DNA of 64,000 bases from Patiria miniata (GCF_015706575.1 NW_024037059.1:36369058-36433057); one strand, 5' to 3'; counted from the first letter of the stretch, positions 38,301 to 51,570 are shown. The notes: a model not told the origin generated them from the sequence alone. A program made the numbers and translations.

Positions 38301-41300
38301 TAGAAATCATGTATTTATTCTGAGATTATAGGGATTAGGGATTAATTCATATAAAACCTACAGAAGACACTAATGCTGTCAATGAATGTTCCATGTGACC
38401 AAGGTACATGTAAGTTGATGTTAAAAGAGTGGTGTTATGTCATGGGAACTGTCACCGTTGCGGGGCATTTGTGTTTGTAAACACACCTGACTTGTTTAAA
38501 ATTATGTTTGGCAGCACGCCAGCTGGAAATACTCTGAGTGCAGCTGAACATACATGTGCCATGATGTGTGCTATGTCAAGGTGAGTGGGTTTCGTCATAT
38601 GCCTTATCTGTGTTGTGGACTTGCATTATTTCAAGATATAGACTTGGACTTTATGCTTATATATTTATTTATTTGTGTAATTCCAGAAAATAATAATAAT
38701 AATACATGTATTATTTATTTCAGATATCTTCCACAAGGTCACATGTCACTGAAGGAGGGCCGTTGGGATCGGAAGTTGTTCATGGGGAATGAACTTAATG
38801 GAAAGACATTAGCCATCGTTGGTCTAGGCAAGATCGGAAAAGAAGTAGCGACTAGAATGCAGTCGTTTGGCATGACAGTACGTTCTCTAGAACCTATGCT
38901 AGTTGCTTATGTACTAATTCTGAAACAAAAGTAGAAGCCATTTTTTTAGTTGGAGTCACGCTCAGGTACGACGCACACGTACACTTTGGACCTCTTACGC
39001 TAATAAGGTTAACAAAATGTGCACGTGCCTCGTCTTTAAGAACACATGCGGCATGCACACGGACTTGGTTCCACCTCAAAAAAATGGCTCCCAATTTTGT
39101 TCACCAAATAAGTCCACAGTGAGATGACTAAACAGTTACGATCACTGAATAAGAACTGACTACACTTTTGATGTTCTTAATTTTAGACCATCGGGTATGA
39201 TCCTATCATTCCTGCATCCGAAGCTGCTGAGTTCAATACTGAGTGGATGGAATTAGAACAGCTTTGGTCTAAGGCTGATTACATCACAGTGCACACCCCT
39301 CTGATCCCGCAAACAAGAGGTATTCCAAAATTCCCTTTCATATTTATACAACTACTGCTGTAACCACCAGGTTCTAACTGCCTTTGAAGGCAATTGGCCT
39401 TTCTGAGATGTGGTGGACACAATAGGAGGGCGCTGTTTGCAGTGGATACTTTTGGGTAAATACAAACCAAATAGTGATTTCCAAATGTGTCCACCATATC
39501 TCAACAAGGCTAATACAGGGCTGTCAACTTTGAGAAAGAGCTGAGAGTGAGAATTTGGCAATGGAGCTAGATCAAGACTAATGCGTAACGCGAAGCCCTA
39601 CATTTTTGGATTATGGACGTGTTGTGGTGCGATCTGAAGCAATTTCTGACTGCTTTAACCAATTTCTTGAGCAAAATTAGATCAATTAAACATCATTTTC
39701 GAGTTTCATTTATTTGGTTTTTTTTAGCGTGAGAAATCCCATGTGGGGGTTAGAGCATGGGAATAACCTAAAATTCGTGAGTCTCACGCTCAGTGCATGA
39801 GAGTTGGCAAGCCTGCTAATAAGACCTCAAGGTGATTTCTGTTTGATTCTGATGATTGGAACAGGAAACAGTAGAATTTCAAATTTGACAGAGTCAGTTG
39901 GAGTGTGGAGCCAGCCAAGTTTCGGTTCAGAAATGTGACATGCAGGAGTATGTGTAAATGAGAAGACACATACCAACACCACTACTTCTGCCTTCATTAT
40001 TGTTTGTTCACTTTCATTCCAGTCAGTCTTACTTCACGTTTTCTTTTGTTTGGGATAATTTATCACATCCCAATTGTCTTTAGGTCTTCTTGGCGAGAAG
40101 ACTTTTCCACTGTGTAAGCCCGGTGTACGTGTCATCAATGTTGCTAGGGGAGGAATCATTGATGAAGCAGCATTACTCAAAGCATTGGAGTCTGGTCAGT
40201 GTGGAGGGGCAGCACTTGATGTGTTTGAACAGGTGAGTAGAATTGCAAGTTTAATTGGCAATTAATGCAACAGTTCAGTGTGTCGTAGCTCTAGGTTTTT
40301 TTTTAGTGCTTCTATTTTCTATATCTGAGATATATTAAATTGTAATTAAGATTTGAAACTTTGCATGGCGGTTGTGTAAACTAGTGAGAGTTTGAGGTAA
40401 CACCATGTGGCAGAATCTCTTTTGAGAAGATGTGTGGTTCTGAGCATCTTTAATTGTCCATTCTAAAACATTCATAAGATGAAATTTGCGTCGCTGAGTG
40501 TTTTTACGTCAGTGAAATTCAAAACCTAAAATTAAATTCTAAAACATAATATTTGCGGTTTTACAACTGTGGTGAACATTTATCTGTCTCTGAAGGAACC
40601 ACCCACTAACAGCGCCCTCATACAGCATCCTAAGGTTGTGTGTACACCTCATCTGGGGGCGAGCACAGAGGAGGCTCAATTACGTGTTGCCATGGAGATA
40701 GCTGAGCAGATGGTGGATGCGGTGAATGGAAAATCTCTTTTTGGTGCTGTAAGTGTATACACCTGTTATTTCAATCTTAGGAACTTGACCATACTCGAGC
40801 AATCACCCAGCCAACTGGTTAAGACATCTACTCCTTTAAGCTGGTTTGAGTCATGTCCAAATACACTTAAAGGTATTATTCCCTCAGCGTTTTTGGAAAA
40901 CACTTCAGACAGTGCTCATATTCATAATATTCCAGGTTAAACCTTTTGTGAAATTTTGATTTCTTGGAGTCCTTTTTTCCATTAGTTCTTACAATTAAAT
41001 ATATCCACAACGCTAACATTTTGAATATACAGCTATGTTATATGTTTGCTGACCGACAACAATTAGGCCGAAATTAACATTCTCCACACTTGTCCACAAT
41101 GTTGCTCAAATTGGTCACTTCTTTTTATCAACTGATTATCTTATTCATTAGATCAATGCTCATGCCTTGAGCAATGCCCTCAAGCCAGAGACAAAACCAC
41201 TTGTCTCACTGGGAGAATGCCTAGGGGCTGTGGCTACGGCTTTATGTGGACAAGTCACTAACCAAACCCAAGTCCAAGTCATCACGTATGGTGAGTAGGG

Positions 41301-42989
41301 AGGCTTAGATGCTTGTGATTTGCTTTGATTGACATGATCGCTGTGAAATGATTAGTCACATTGTGATTTCACATTAAAGTCGAGCATAAATGACACATGC
41401 GTATGTCATGCATGCATTGGTTAACATGATTTGTTTGTCTTTAGGGTCATCAAAAATGTGCAACCGTGCAAGATGGTAAAATGAAGTCAATTTGAAAGAA
41501 TATGATTAGGTTATAATGCCATTTATTAGAGAAACGTGCTGGTTGTTTAAAGAAAACCAAGTCCTTTTGGTTTCTTGTTTGCTTGATACAGGTGACTGTT
41601 TAAAGCAGGCGGGGTCATATTTGGGAGCAGCAGTAACAGTAGGTTTGCTGAGAAACAGCACATCAAACGGGATGAACCTGGTGAATGCTGGAGTCTTAGC
41701 CAAGGAAATAGGCATCCAGGTAAGCCAGAGTGACCATTAGAATAATTGGTTGTATGAACAAAATCAAAATATCTTCAGAATAACGACAGAGAATTCACTG
41801 GTTAATGGAATTTTTCGTTGAAATCAGACTCTTTTAGTATTAATTTATAGCCTGGCAAGGAGAGTTAATCAAACAAGTAATTATTGCAATTGTGAGATTT
41901 TTAAAGTCCTCTGTACAAACGCATTTTTTAAGGCTGTAGTACGACAATTTCTTTTTGTTTAATCTGCTTGAGTTAAAAACAGAACAGAAAAGATGTTACA
42001 ATTAACCTGCCAATATGTTTTTCTTTCTTTCTGCTTGCTGTTTTAGATTGCTACGAATCATCAGGATTGTTCACCTGTACCCCTTACCAGTCCATGCGTC
42101 TCTGTTGTCATCACAGTGAATGGTGCGAGCCATAAGATTAGTGGTTCTGTTATGAATGGATCACCGGTACTACTTGAGATTGATGATGCTGTGTTTGTCA
42201 GTGGTGTTATGCTACAAGGCAACATGTTAGTGTACAACACACAGGCAGGTGCTGCAGCATTCCCAGCTATTGCAAGTAAGCCAACCCCTTTTGTGCATGG
42301 ATAGCTGTAGACACTATTTACCCAGCAAATTTGTAGGCCAATCCAGGCATTGATATTTCAATTAACAAGGCCTTAATAATAGTGGAAGCATTGTGCTAGA
42401 ATTGCAAATTACTGTTGAGTATCGCTGCCATATACAGGTGAAATAGGTGTATTGTGAGAGAAAATGCTACACTCTGGCGTGGATCCAGTCCCACCCCCTT
42501 CTCCTTTGCTCTGACCACACAAAAATGATAGTAATAATAATTACCTATATGAACGACCATCAGCAACAATCGGACATAAAAAAAAAAAACGACCGGCCTG
42601 ACGAAAAATTCCTGGATCCACCCCTGACATTGGTCTTTTTAAACTTTCAACAACTGATGATGACCAGCAAAGTGGCATCTGTTGGCGCAGAGTGAACACA
42701 TCTCATCAGCAGAGGGCTGTGTGTACGATTAATAGAAACTGGTTGTGCAAACTGTGTGTCATCCGTTACCAAAGAGCATTTGCAATTCAAGTTTATTCAG
42801 ACCATACCAATCAATTAATGTACTTTGATTACAGGTGTTTTGTCAGCTAGCAACCAGATCTTATCATATGGAACCACACCTCCATCTAATAATGGCTCAT
42901 GGAGTGCCATTCAACTAGCATCTCCGTTACCTAGTGTGGACAGCCTTAAACAACATGCTTCATTTGCTGCTCAGTTGAGTCTTAGTTAG
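35312..42989 (+). CDS. PHGDH: D-3-phosphoglycerate dehydrogenase
   Basis: Cytosolic enzyme oxidising 3-phosphoglycerate to 3-phosphohydroxypyruvate with NAD+, the first step of serine synthesis. Exons: 35312-35446, 36628-36779, 38515-38580, 38724-38877, 39187-39319, 40084-40232, 40596-40748, 41152-41290, 41592-41719, 42047-42275, 42835-42989; 530 aa (human 533). The NAD-binding glycine motif GLGKIG lies at 151-156. The catalytic set is complete: Arg235 in VINVARGG, Glu264 at the FEQ-EPP exon junction and His282 in PHLGAS. The C-terminal part (about 310-530) fits the long metazoan form with regulatory domains. All exon junctions keep phase. Intron 2 (1.7 kb) contains a full copy of the 145-bp-repeat element. 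A CACGTG E-box lies about 115 bp before the start codon. No broken or missing catalytic residue was found. Confidence 0.96.
36976..38505 (+). mobile_element. Interspersed element with six 145-bp tandem units, copy 1
   Basis: Starts with ATGCCCCGCGGCGAAGCC, then a (GTGGGTGG) microsatellite, then about six direct repeats of about 145 bp (unit starts near 37,434, 37,579, 37,725, 37,870, 38,015, 38,160, each with TTGTCAGCGCGATAACTTGA), and ends with GCGGGGCATTTG followed by the palindrome TGTGTTTGTAAACACA. Ends are conserved with the inverted copy at 59.9-60.9 kb. The structure resembles Helitron-like non-autonomous (HINE/pearl-type) elements; that class is inferred. It sits in PHGDH intron 2. 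Confidence 0.82.
38936..39089. repeat. Possible small TIR element in PHGDH intron 4
   Basis: AGCCATTTTTTT at the left and AAAAAAATGGCT at the right bound a roughly 154-bp sequence. The inverted match is only about 12 bp and partly homopolymeric, and no target duplication is evident. Confidence 0.35.
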
Positions 42990-44052
42990 GCCAATCAGTA
43001 AGCCAGATATTTGACCTTTGACATGAGCAGTCCAGCTAATGTGCCTCGGAGTCGTTGGTCAAACATACCGACACTCGTTGAATGATGGGTAAATGGATAG
43101 GCTTTAATACCCCCCACATCTTTGCAGCACGGATACAAATTGTTATAAAGTGGTAAATTCTGGAAGGTTTTTGGAACTTTTATCTTATACCTTGCTATTT
43201 TCTTTGCAGTAAAGTTGAATTTGCTGAAATGCAGTCACTTAACTGTTGCTAGGCCACTGTTTCCCATTTTCTGTTTCTCCATGCAAAGAAGTGTGCTGCA
43301 TTTGATTGTTGTTTGCATTTTTAATCAAATTTGTTGATGGCATTTCATGTGTCATGTCTGTGAACAATCTGCTACAATCTGTTGAATTGTCCTGTAGTGA
43401 GACAACACACTAATGTAGTGGGAAAAACTAAAAATAAGTGAAAGTCAATTAATGCCCTGAACAAGTTGATATTGTTTTAAATGATTGATGATCAAATCAT
43501 CACTGGATCAATACTTTATATTTATTACAAGATGTTTAGAACTGATTGAAGGTAACTTTGCCTCTAGTGCTAATAATAATTTGATTTCTAGAGGAATAAA
43601 AAGTATTCAAATGTATGTATAATCTGAAATTTTATTTAGTTAATTGGAAACCTGTGACAAAGTTCCTTATGAGACTCCAAAAAGCCAGGTCTGGACAGGG
43701 AAATTAATAGTATAACAACTGCATGTTTTATTAATGCCAAACCTTACTCTTAAGTTTTACAGATTATCAAATTTCGCGAGATTCTAAACAAAAGTATTAA
43801 AACACTACATGCAAGTAAAACTCAAGAAACTTTGATTATTTTTGTTTTGAAATGAAACATAAAAAGTATATAAAAAAGTAAGTTAATGCTGACTGTTTAT
43901 CTTGCTATAAAACCAGGATATTAAAATGTCAGTAATTTGGGGGACTACAATCAATCATGGAATTAATTTGTGCTGTTCTCTGTTTTCTGCTTCGATTGTT
44001 GAAAATAAATGATAAAATGAAACCGACGTTCCACTTGTTCCTCGTCTGCCGT
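42990..44052. other. PHGDH 3' UTR and convergent region with receptor copy A
   Basis: PHGDH 3' UTR, with a candidate AATAAA at 43,595-43,600. On the minus strand TTTATT at 43,631-43,636 could serve receptor A. No other coding exon was found. Confidence 0.45.
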
Positions 44053-47000
44053 TTATCCTAGGTCTTCATATTTAGATTCTTTCTTGCAGAGACCGACGGT
44101 AAATTTTGCCCCGCCCTGGAATAAATATACAATTTTTGAAACTCATCAGGAAAATTTGTGTCATGTCAAGACTCAAAATATAATTGTTTCCCATGGGCGT
44201 CGCAAGGTGGAGGGGGCACCCCCCCCCCCCCGGAAAAGAAAAGAAAAGAGGTGTGTAGTACTATTGCTATTAAGGTTAAAAAAGTCAGAATACACTGTGA
44301 AGAGTGCAGGGATTTCGAGGGAAAACCTGCTTTGCCCCCTCTAGAAAAAATCATGCGACGCCCATGTTGTTTCCCATTTATCTCGTATTTCATTACCTTA
44401 ATGTTGCCAGGCAACTCTGTCCAGAAGTTCACATTGGGTATGACTTCCTTTCCGCCTGCTCCACGAACAAACTTCATGAAACATATACCTCCGATGAAAT
44501 AAACAAGAAGAAACACCGAAAAGCTGAAAAAAAGAGAGAAAAGAGAGGGGTGTGGCCTATCGCTTATATGGGGTAGGGAGTAAATGATAACGTTCTCCAC
44601 ACCGTACCTACCCAAAAACATCCCACACGTACACCCACACACAAAGTTGAAAAAGTGGAGTCATACATGTGTGGCATTTCTGTATTTCAAGGGATTTTTA
44701 TCATAATAAACTCACATGATACACAGTATAGAACCAAAGCTCAATCCTGACGATGAGGGCGGCGTAGGAGCTTCGCAACCACCTGGACATGCGCACTCGG
44801 ACGTCAAAGTGAAGTACTGCCAAAGTGCCAAAAAAGGTAAGTCAATATCAAATTGATTTCAATCGTTTAAAATCATTACAAAATGTGAATGATCCACACT
44901 TGCTTGATTGAATGGTAACATTTATGAGATGTATTAATCATAATAAGCTTTCAATTTGTTTTGCTGAAATAACTGTAAAACTGAAAAGTGGTTTACACAA
45001 TACCGACGACAATTATGGCGCGTTACCAATGTGATTGCTTTTCGAGTTATTTGTTTTTTTGGCGTGTATGACGTGGCTTGTCCTCTTGCATGACGCGCCT
45101 TTACAGTGAAGAAGTAGTCTTACTAATGGAGATCAATATGGGTCTAACTGACTTACATAGTTCGGCTTAGCTGGATCTGTTTGGCCAAGTACATTCAGTG
45201 TAGGCTGGCTGGCCGACGTGCTGCAAACTAAGTTCACAATTGTAGTCCTGCGAACGAGTGAAAACGAACCTGGTTTTTATTTCATTTTCCATAACTTACC
45301 CAGCTTTGGGGCAGACTGTAAGCCAGTCACGTATACGAGTTATTTGCTGTGTGTAGGCTTACATCCAGTTTTGTTTTTGACAATACGAGTACTATATATA
45401 TGCGCATTATTCAAATTGGTAACGGCGCTACAGTAAACCGTTTGAGATGATGCGCTTGTCCAGTTGAAGTGGAATGTTAAATCTTGATACAAAGCGGATC
45501 TACATATATTTACCTTTGAGTTTTACCGTCTGTGTACGTGATTGTATATTGATTTCCATTACTATCCCAGACAGCTGACGAGGCCGAGCCCAGGCCAAAT
45601 GATTCAGTACTGCCCTTCTGACAAGCCTAAAACAAAACATTAATTTCCCAGCTTCAGTAATCGCTCAATCATAAAATAATACAACTAAAAGTTACCTTTT
45701 TCGCAGTATTACAAGCTGTTATTTCGTGCCCATGAATATAGTCGAATTTGAAACTGAATTAACAAATAGGATTTTAGAGCAGCCATGGCAATGTACATGA
45801 TAGGCTACCGCTACATGTGTACTTACGATGACGTTTGTGCAGTATGAGTCAGAGAAATCGTAGCATGGATTGAAGGCATACTCCCAATTGCCTAAAGGGT
45901 CCGGTTGAAACTTAAACCTGTAAAGAAATCATAAGTGTAATTGTTAAAGCGATGACGGTTCTTATTAATTCCACAATATGTTATAATGTGCCGCACGCGC
46001 CTGGCTTAGCTCACTTTCCGAATGATAATTTTCATCAACCATTTTGATTTCATTTTTTTTTTGCGCGCTGAGCACACTCTATTATTTTTGTTGTATTGAT
46101 TTATTGTTGGTCATTTGCTTCTGAAAATTGAAAACCTTATTAAGAACATCCCAACAAAATATTAGACAAGATTTTGATTCATGACAACTTTTTTTTCTTG
46201 AGTTATCATCTCCACAACAAGCCGTGTTTTCCCCCGAAAACAGACAGAAAATTCCGTGTTGACAAAAGGCCCTTAACGGTGGTGACCACTAAAGTGTAGC
46301 GCACCCTGAATGAACATGCATGTGTGCAGACATACCTTCAACAAAACAGCGGGAAAATATTTGGTCGTATTAAATTCATTGGTGGAGGCTGCTTCTGAAA
46401 ATTAAAAACCTTGTTCAAACTATCACGAACAAATATTTGACAAAGTTTTAATTCAATACAACAGGTATTTCTTGAGTTATGATCTCCACAACGAGTATAC
46501 TGGTTTTTTTTGCCATAGTTGACATTAATGAGCTGACCACACTCTGTTATTTTGGTTGTATTAAATTTATTGTTGAACAGTTGCTTCTGAAAATTAAACG
46601 GCTTGTTTAGAACATCCCAACCAAATATTACACAAGATTTTAATTTACGACAACTGTTATTTCTTTAGTAATCATCTCCACAATAAGCATGTTTCTCCCC
46701 CCCCCCCCCCCCAAAAAAACCCACTCCGAAAAGTCCTTAACGGTGGTGACCACTATTGCGCCCTCTGCGAAAGAAAATGGCAGTTGGCAAAAGTGTGCGG
46801 ACATACCCTTCAACAAAACAGGGGGAAAATATTTGGTTGTATTAAATTTATGGGTGGACAATTGCTTTTGAAAATTAAAAACCTTGTTTAAAAATATCAC
46901 TACTAAATATTAGACAAAGTTTTCATTCAAAACAACAGGTTTTTTTTTTTTTAATTATGATCTCCACAACAAGTATGTGGGTTTTTTTCCATTTTTTTTT

Positions 47001-47861
47001 TCGCGCTCACCATATTCTTTTGTTTGGGTTGTATTAAATTTAGTGTTTGACATTTGCTTCTGAAATTGAACGGCTTGTTTAAAACATCAATACCAAATAA
47101 TAGACACAATTTTTATTCAGGGCAACTGGCATTTTTTTAAAGTTATAATATACCGTGTTGCTTTATACGATGGGGACCACCACTAATATAGCGCGCCCTC
47201 TGTGAATGAAAATGCTCGTAGGCAAAGTGTGCGGACATGCCTTTATACTAAACAGCGGGCAATATTTGGTTGTATCAAATTTCTTGTTCGACATTACTTC
47301 TGAAAATTAACATCCTTGTTTGAAACATAATGACCAAATATTAAACAACATTTTAATTCAGGACAACAGGTATTTCTTGAGCATCATCTCCACAGCCAAT
47401 ACGTTGTTTTTAATAACGGTTGACTTTAAATGAGATTCCATTTTTCGCGCTGCTCACACGTTTTGGTTGTATTAAAGTCATTGTTCGGCATTTGCATTTA
47501 AAAAGTAATGTTCGTGTTTCAAATATCACGACTAAATACACAAAAGTTTAATTCAGAACAACAGGTATTAGTGAGTTATGATCTCCACAACGAGTTTGTG
47601 TTTTCTTTTCCATTCAATTGACTTAATTTTTCGCACACTCTATTGTTTTGGTTTGTTAAAAAATAAATCTTACCTAGGCGCCTGGTTTCCTTGATAACCG
47701 ATAGGGCGGATGTCGATCTTTTTACCATCGTCCAACTTACACGAACAATCATCAACTTTACTGCATTTGGGAAGATCACATCGCGCTGTTGTTAACAGTA
47801 AACACACTACTAATCCGTAGATAAAACTGGCCACCATAATGTCCGTTGATAATGGCGCCAC
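44053..47861 (-). CDS. M6PR-like MRH-domain receptor, copy A
   Basis: Exons (minus): 47674-47861, 45827-45917, 45514-45626, 45157-45247, 44716-44816, 44397-44523, 44053-44115; 257 aa, or 249 if the internal Met at 47837 is used, which gives a cleaner signal peptide (MVASFIYGLVVCLLL). The lumenal part has CSKVDDCSC, FNPCYDF, ACQ, the Arg-containing RTTIVNLVC and YFTLTSECACPGGC, the cysteine pattern of MRH lectin domains. Then come one membrane span (VFLLVYFIGGICF) and an M6PR-like juxtamembrane run (KFVRGAGGKEVIP, NFWTELPGNIK). The last exon encodes GGAKF to CKKESKYEDLG, ending in a YEDL YXXPhi motif; its first residues differ from the DG of the other copies. A Gln stands where the sugar-contacting Glu is expected. 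Intron 1 is filled with a roughly 450-bp tandem repeat, and intron 6 holds a hAT-like MITE. Likely a lysosomal/endosomal sorting receptor; ligand unknown. Confidence 0.83.
44192..44366. mobile_element. hAT-like MITE, copy 2
   Basis: Same TIR as copy 1 (CATGGGCGTCGC / GCGACGCCCATG), 175 bp, flanked by a perfect 8-bp duplication TTGTTTCC (44,184-44,191 and 44,367-44,374). It lies in intron 6 of receptor A, about 30 bp from exon 6. Confidence 0.88.
46075..47650. repeat. Tandem repeat of about 430-460 bp in receptor A intron 1
   Basis: About three diverged copies. Landmarks recur: GGTGACCACTA/GGACCACCACTA with GTGTGCGGACAT near 46,288, 46,746 and 47,173; ATCTCCACAAC near 46,207, 46,482, 46,674, 46,959, 47,387 and 47,580; and an AAATATTTGGTTGTATTAAA motif. 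Each unit appears to contain two related half-units (about 190 and 280 bp). No coding potential. Confidence 0.7.
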
Positions 47862-48673
47862 CTTGGATGAATATTCCTAGCTTTGTTGACTGTAAATGTA
47901 AGTTGTCCGTCAGTTGTAGAGTGTTTTTAAGCAAAAGGAAATCCAAACAGTTCAGATCCTCTTCAATTCTCGGCGGAAGAACCTGCAGAATTACGATCCG
48001 GGAACTATAGCCCATCTATGGAGGGTCCTACGATCTTAACCCAATGACCATGCACAAACCAGAGTAAAGTCCAGTCTAAATCCATGAATTGTATTTGCTC
48101 ATACTTGAGTATTATACTCTGTTGAAATCACCACGAAATTATCACTGTGGTTATATAACAAGTGCCCTTACCAAGAGTTAAACAAACGAAAGAACTGTAT
48201 CAAATGTACATACATGCAATAAATTAACTTAAAGCATATTCAATTAATAACATAAAGCGGAAAATATCAACAAAAAATAGGTGTTACTTTGTAAATTATT
48301 GTCGTGTATACCTTTTGTTATAATTTGAAATATATAACAGCATATACATCCAAGCTAACAGGCGCAGATCCAAGAGGGAGTTGGGGAACCCCCCCCCCCC
48401 GACACACAAAACAAATATAAGTTATCACCTACCCCCCCCCCCCCCCGCAAATATTCCTGGATCCTCCTCTGGTTATAAGTCCTGAACTCAAACATCAAAA
48501 CATAATTTTATAATATAACTTCGCAGGACAATGCGAATTTTAAACTGTTTAATAATAAATCATTTCAATCGGGTATTTTTAATTTGCTCCGTTTATTAAT
48601 TAATTATGCCACTCTGTAAACGAATATTAAAAATTCACTCTGAACACCAGTCTTGGCAGTAGACGTTTCTTAC
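47862..48673. other. Intergenic region between receptors A and B
   Basis: About 0.8 kb with poly-C tracts near 48,391 and 48,431 and a repeat-like flank (GGCGCAGATCCAAGAG, TTCCTGGATCCTCCTCTG). It must contain the receptor A promoter and the receptor B 3' end. Confidence 0.5.
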
Positions 48674-50787
48674 TCATGACATGGATTTATACGATGCTCG
48701 CTTGCCGCAGCTAATAACGAACATGACGCCATCCTGCAAAACGAATAGAAACAATGAACATTTTTATAATAGGCCTATAACTTCGCAGGACAATGCGAAA
48801 TTAGCGAGTGACATGGCTTTTTGTAATTTTGATTCCACATTTGACCGCAAATGTATAAAGGCCTATCCCACATCACATTTGGCGTTATGCAGTTTTTGCC
48901 CTCCCCCCCCCCCCCCCCCCCCCCCCGTGAATGGGAATATAATAAGATTACCTTGATATATCCTGGTAACTCTTTCCAAAAACCAGAGTTCGGTACGAGC
49001 TCCATTCCTCCTGCGCCTCGTACAAACTTCATGAAGAGTACGCCTCCAATAAAGTATACCACAACCAGCACAGAAAAGCTGTCGAAAGAATGAATCTATT
49101 TATTCTTGAAATTGAATGTTGATTTTTGGACCAGCACGACCAATACTTATGCTAAACCGAGGCTGTAATCATGCATTCATTCAGAGCTTGGATAGAATGG
49201 AGCGACTTACATGATACACATGACACCTCCAGCACTCAATCCTCCACTTTGCGGGGCTGTTTGTCCACATCTACCTGGACACGCACACTCGGTTGTCATC
49301 CGAAAATACTATGAAAAATAATTCACACGAGCTCCAAATTATCATTGAATTAAAAAGTAAAAAAAAAATTACATAGAAAGTGTTTCTCATGAAATTAGTT
49401 TGGAAATCATTAAACGAAATAAATTTTGTGAGCTCACGTATAATTTTGACGACCCAGATTCTCCGATAACATCCAGCCTGGGTTCCTGTGCAGATGCGTC
49501 GCATTCAAGTTCCACTACTGTTGACCTGTCATAGGGGAGAAATCATGAAAGCTTACTGAAGTTTGATCGATCATGATGCTGAGATGTTGGTCTCATCATC
49601 TGCTAATTACCAGACCTTATACTCCTTCATTTTCTTATCTACGCGTAGGCCTATCCCTCTATCCCAGAGCCCAACCATATGACTATACTCTGTTAACTCA
49701 TTCATATTTGCATAATTAATTGAGCACCTGCCGCCTGCACCGTCTCTGTAATGAATGCTGTAATAACCTCCATCTTGACTCCACTCGGCACTTCCAGCCG
49801 TTCCCAGTGGAAAGCTAGTAGTACCGGCGTCATTGTGTTGACACGCCTGGTGAAAAATAGAACTCATACAGCATTTATACATCAACCCCGGTCCTTTGGA
49901 TGGGGGCGCCCTTAGTGTGCATTGTTAATTCTAGTTTTGTGTAAATTAATGTCAATCATTCAAGTTGACTGATGCACATTTTCGTATACAGTTGTCAGGA
50001 GTTTGCATATTCTTTGGGCGCTAACAATTTTGATTGATGAAGTATATCATAAGCATTTTTGGCTAAATGCCATTAGAACAAATTGGACATGTATCATTTT
50101 TTTGATAAAATACTCACTATGCATTCCGTCCCGCAGTAGTTGTCCTTGAAGTTGTAACATGGGTTGTAGGTGTAATAATAATTTCCACTTTTTTGGTAAT
50201 TAAATCTATAAAAATCATATAATATTATGCAGTGAATAGAACAACAAAAATACAAAAGAAATATGCAACAAAAAATGCAAGAAAATCGGAATATTCGAAA
50301 TTTAAAAATGCAAGAAAATATTGTACTTTCTCGAAATGCTTATGCAACCAAACTTGTTTCTAGTGCACCTAACAAAACAATTGATCCACGATTATTCGGA
50401 ATGGCGGCTTTCAGAATTTTGGAGCTTTAATTAAGCAGTACGTCGATCTTTTTAGCTTGAAGAGTTTTCTATGAATGCGCACCAATTCAATGCGAATGGT
50501 GAAATATAAAATAATTGATGGCGTTTCGTATTTACGAAAATCCGTCGAATTATGTACTTATGTACGAAAAATGGAATTGATTAATGTGATTATCAATGAA
50601 GTGACTAGACTTACTTTGGAAATCCTGGCACACCCAGGCGAGATATATTAACCTCTCGGCCATCATTCAGGGCGCAAGCACACTCACTGAGTTGCCTACA
50701 CGTTGGTAAATCGGCATTGCAGTCACGCAGTATAATGACTAACAGGAAAATAGTGAATTCAGCTGAGAGCAGAACAAACATCGCCAT
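48674..50787 (-). CDS. M6PR-like MRH-domain receptor, copy B
   Basis: Exons (minus): 50615-50787, 50118-50205, 49728-49846, 49438-49525, 49211-49308, 48952-49078, 48674-48733; 250 aa. It has a signal peptide (MAMFVLLSAEFTIFLLVII), then CRQLSECAC, YNPCYNF, ACQ, RSTVVELEC and YFRMTTECACPGRC, a single membrane span, the juxtamembrane KFVRGAGGMELVP and FWKELPGYIK, and a separate last exon (DGVMFVISCGKRASYKSMS). That exon ends in YKSM, a YXXPhi motif one residue from the C-terminus. This is the only copy with Gln (in ACQ), Arg (8 residues before a Cys), Glu and Tyr all at positions matching the M6PR sugar-contacting set, so it is the best candidate for real mannose-6-phosphate or related glycan binding. 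The exon 3 donor (GTGCTC) is weak. Intervals of about 0.8 kb separate it from copies A and C. Confidence 0.85.
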
Positions 50788-51570
50788 TCTGCTGCATCAC
50801 ATGAAAGTAATTAGGCTGATAATTGAATTCAGTGTTAATGTAATAATTGCACAGATACTCTCAACAATTTTGATCATTATTTTGAGCATGCATGCATTAT
50901 TGCAGTACAGGGCAGTATCAAGGCTGCAGTGTTTGCACTTCTGCAATTGGAACAACGAACTTCAGCTCGGGATCAAAATCCAGCCAGCACTATTTGATGC
51001 TGTGTTTGTATATTCTAATCTGTAATATTTTATTGAGGTCTCTTGCTTTGACAAAATCACATGACAAAACGTTGTTACTCACGCTATAGGCCTTTATATG
51101 TATTTTTTTTTTTTTTTACACATGACTGACACACTTCATAGTAGCAAAGGTCACGCCTTGATAAATAATTACTTCAAAGAGAAGGTATTGTGTCGTTCAA
51201 TCAATTTATTTGACAGGATAACGTTTTTGAAATGTTGTTAATTCCATTAAGAGGAGGTTCTTTCCAACGTAAAGCATGGGCAATATAAGGGCATTTTGAA
51301 GTAGCTATAATCAAAAACACAGAAAAATAATATAATTGTTATTTTCTTGTTGATATAACGGCAAAGATGGATTTGAAGATAATTGATATTATTTTAAAGA
51401 ATAAACATGTACAACTCATTGTAAACCATAGTAAACTTAAAATTGAATCAGTTCTGCAGAGGTGGATGTCATTTTCTCCATTTCAAAGAACTACGCTACT
51501 AATTGAATGTCTTGCTTTGGACTTTCTGCCGATATATGTTCCTGCCTTTTCCTCTCTTCATGAACTTCTG
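50788..51570. other. Intergenic region between receptors B and C
   Basis: About 0.8 kb, AT-rich, with a poly-T run near 51,103-51,117. No recognisable exon; it should hold the receptor B promoter and receptor C 3' UTR. Confidence 0.5.

Noticed and set aside
37434..38310. Regular 145-bp repeats considered as a CRISPR array
   Set aside because: Unit length is far too long, there are no unique spacers, and the genome is eukaryotic; it is part of a dispersed element.
42470..42635. Possible TIR element (GTGGATCCAG ends) in PHGDH intron 10
   Set aside because: Inverted ends match only about 12 bp and no target duplication is clear, so it is not called as a feature.
43250..43400. Asn-rich open frame after a CTACAG acceptor, considered as the last exon of receptor A
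   Set aside because: It does not resemble the tails of the other copies; the exon at 44,053-44,115 matches them in length, phase and tyrosine motif.
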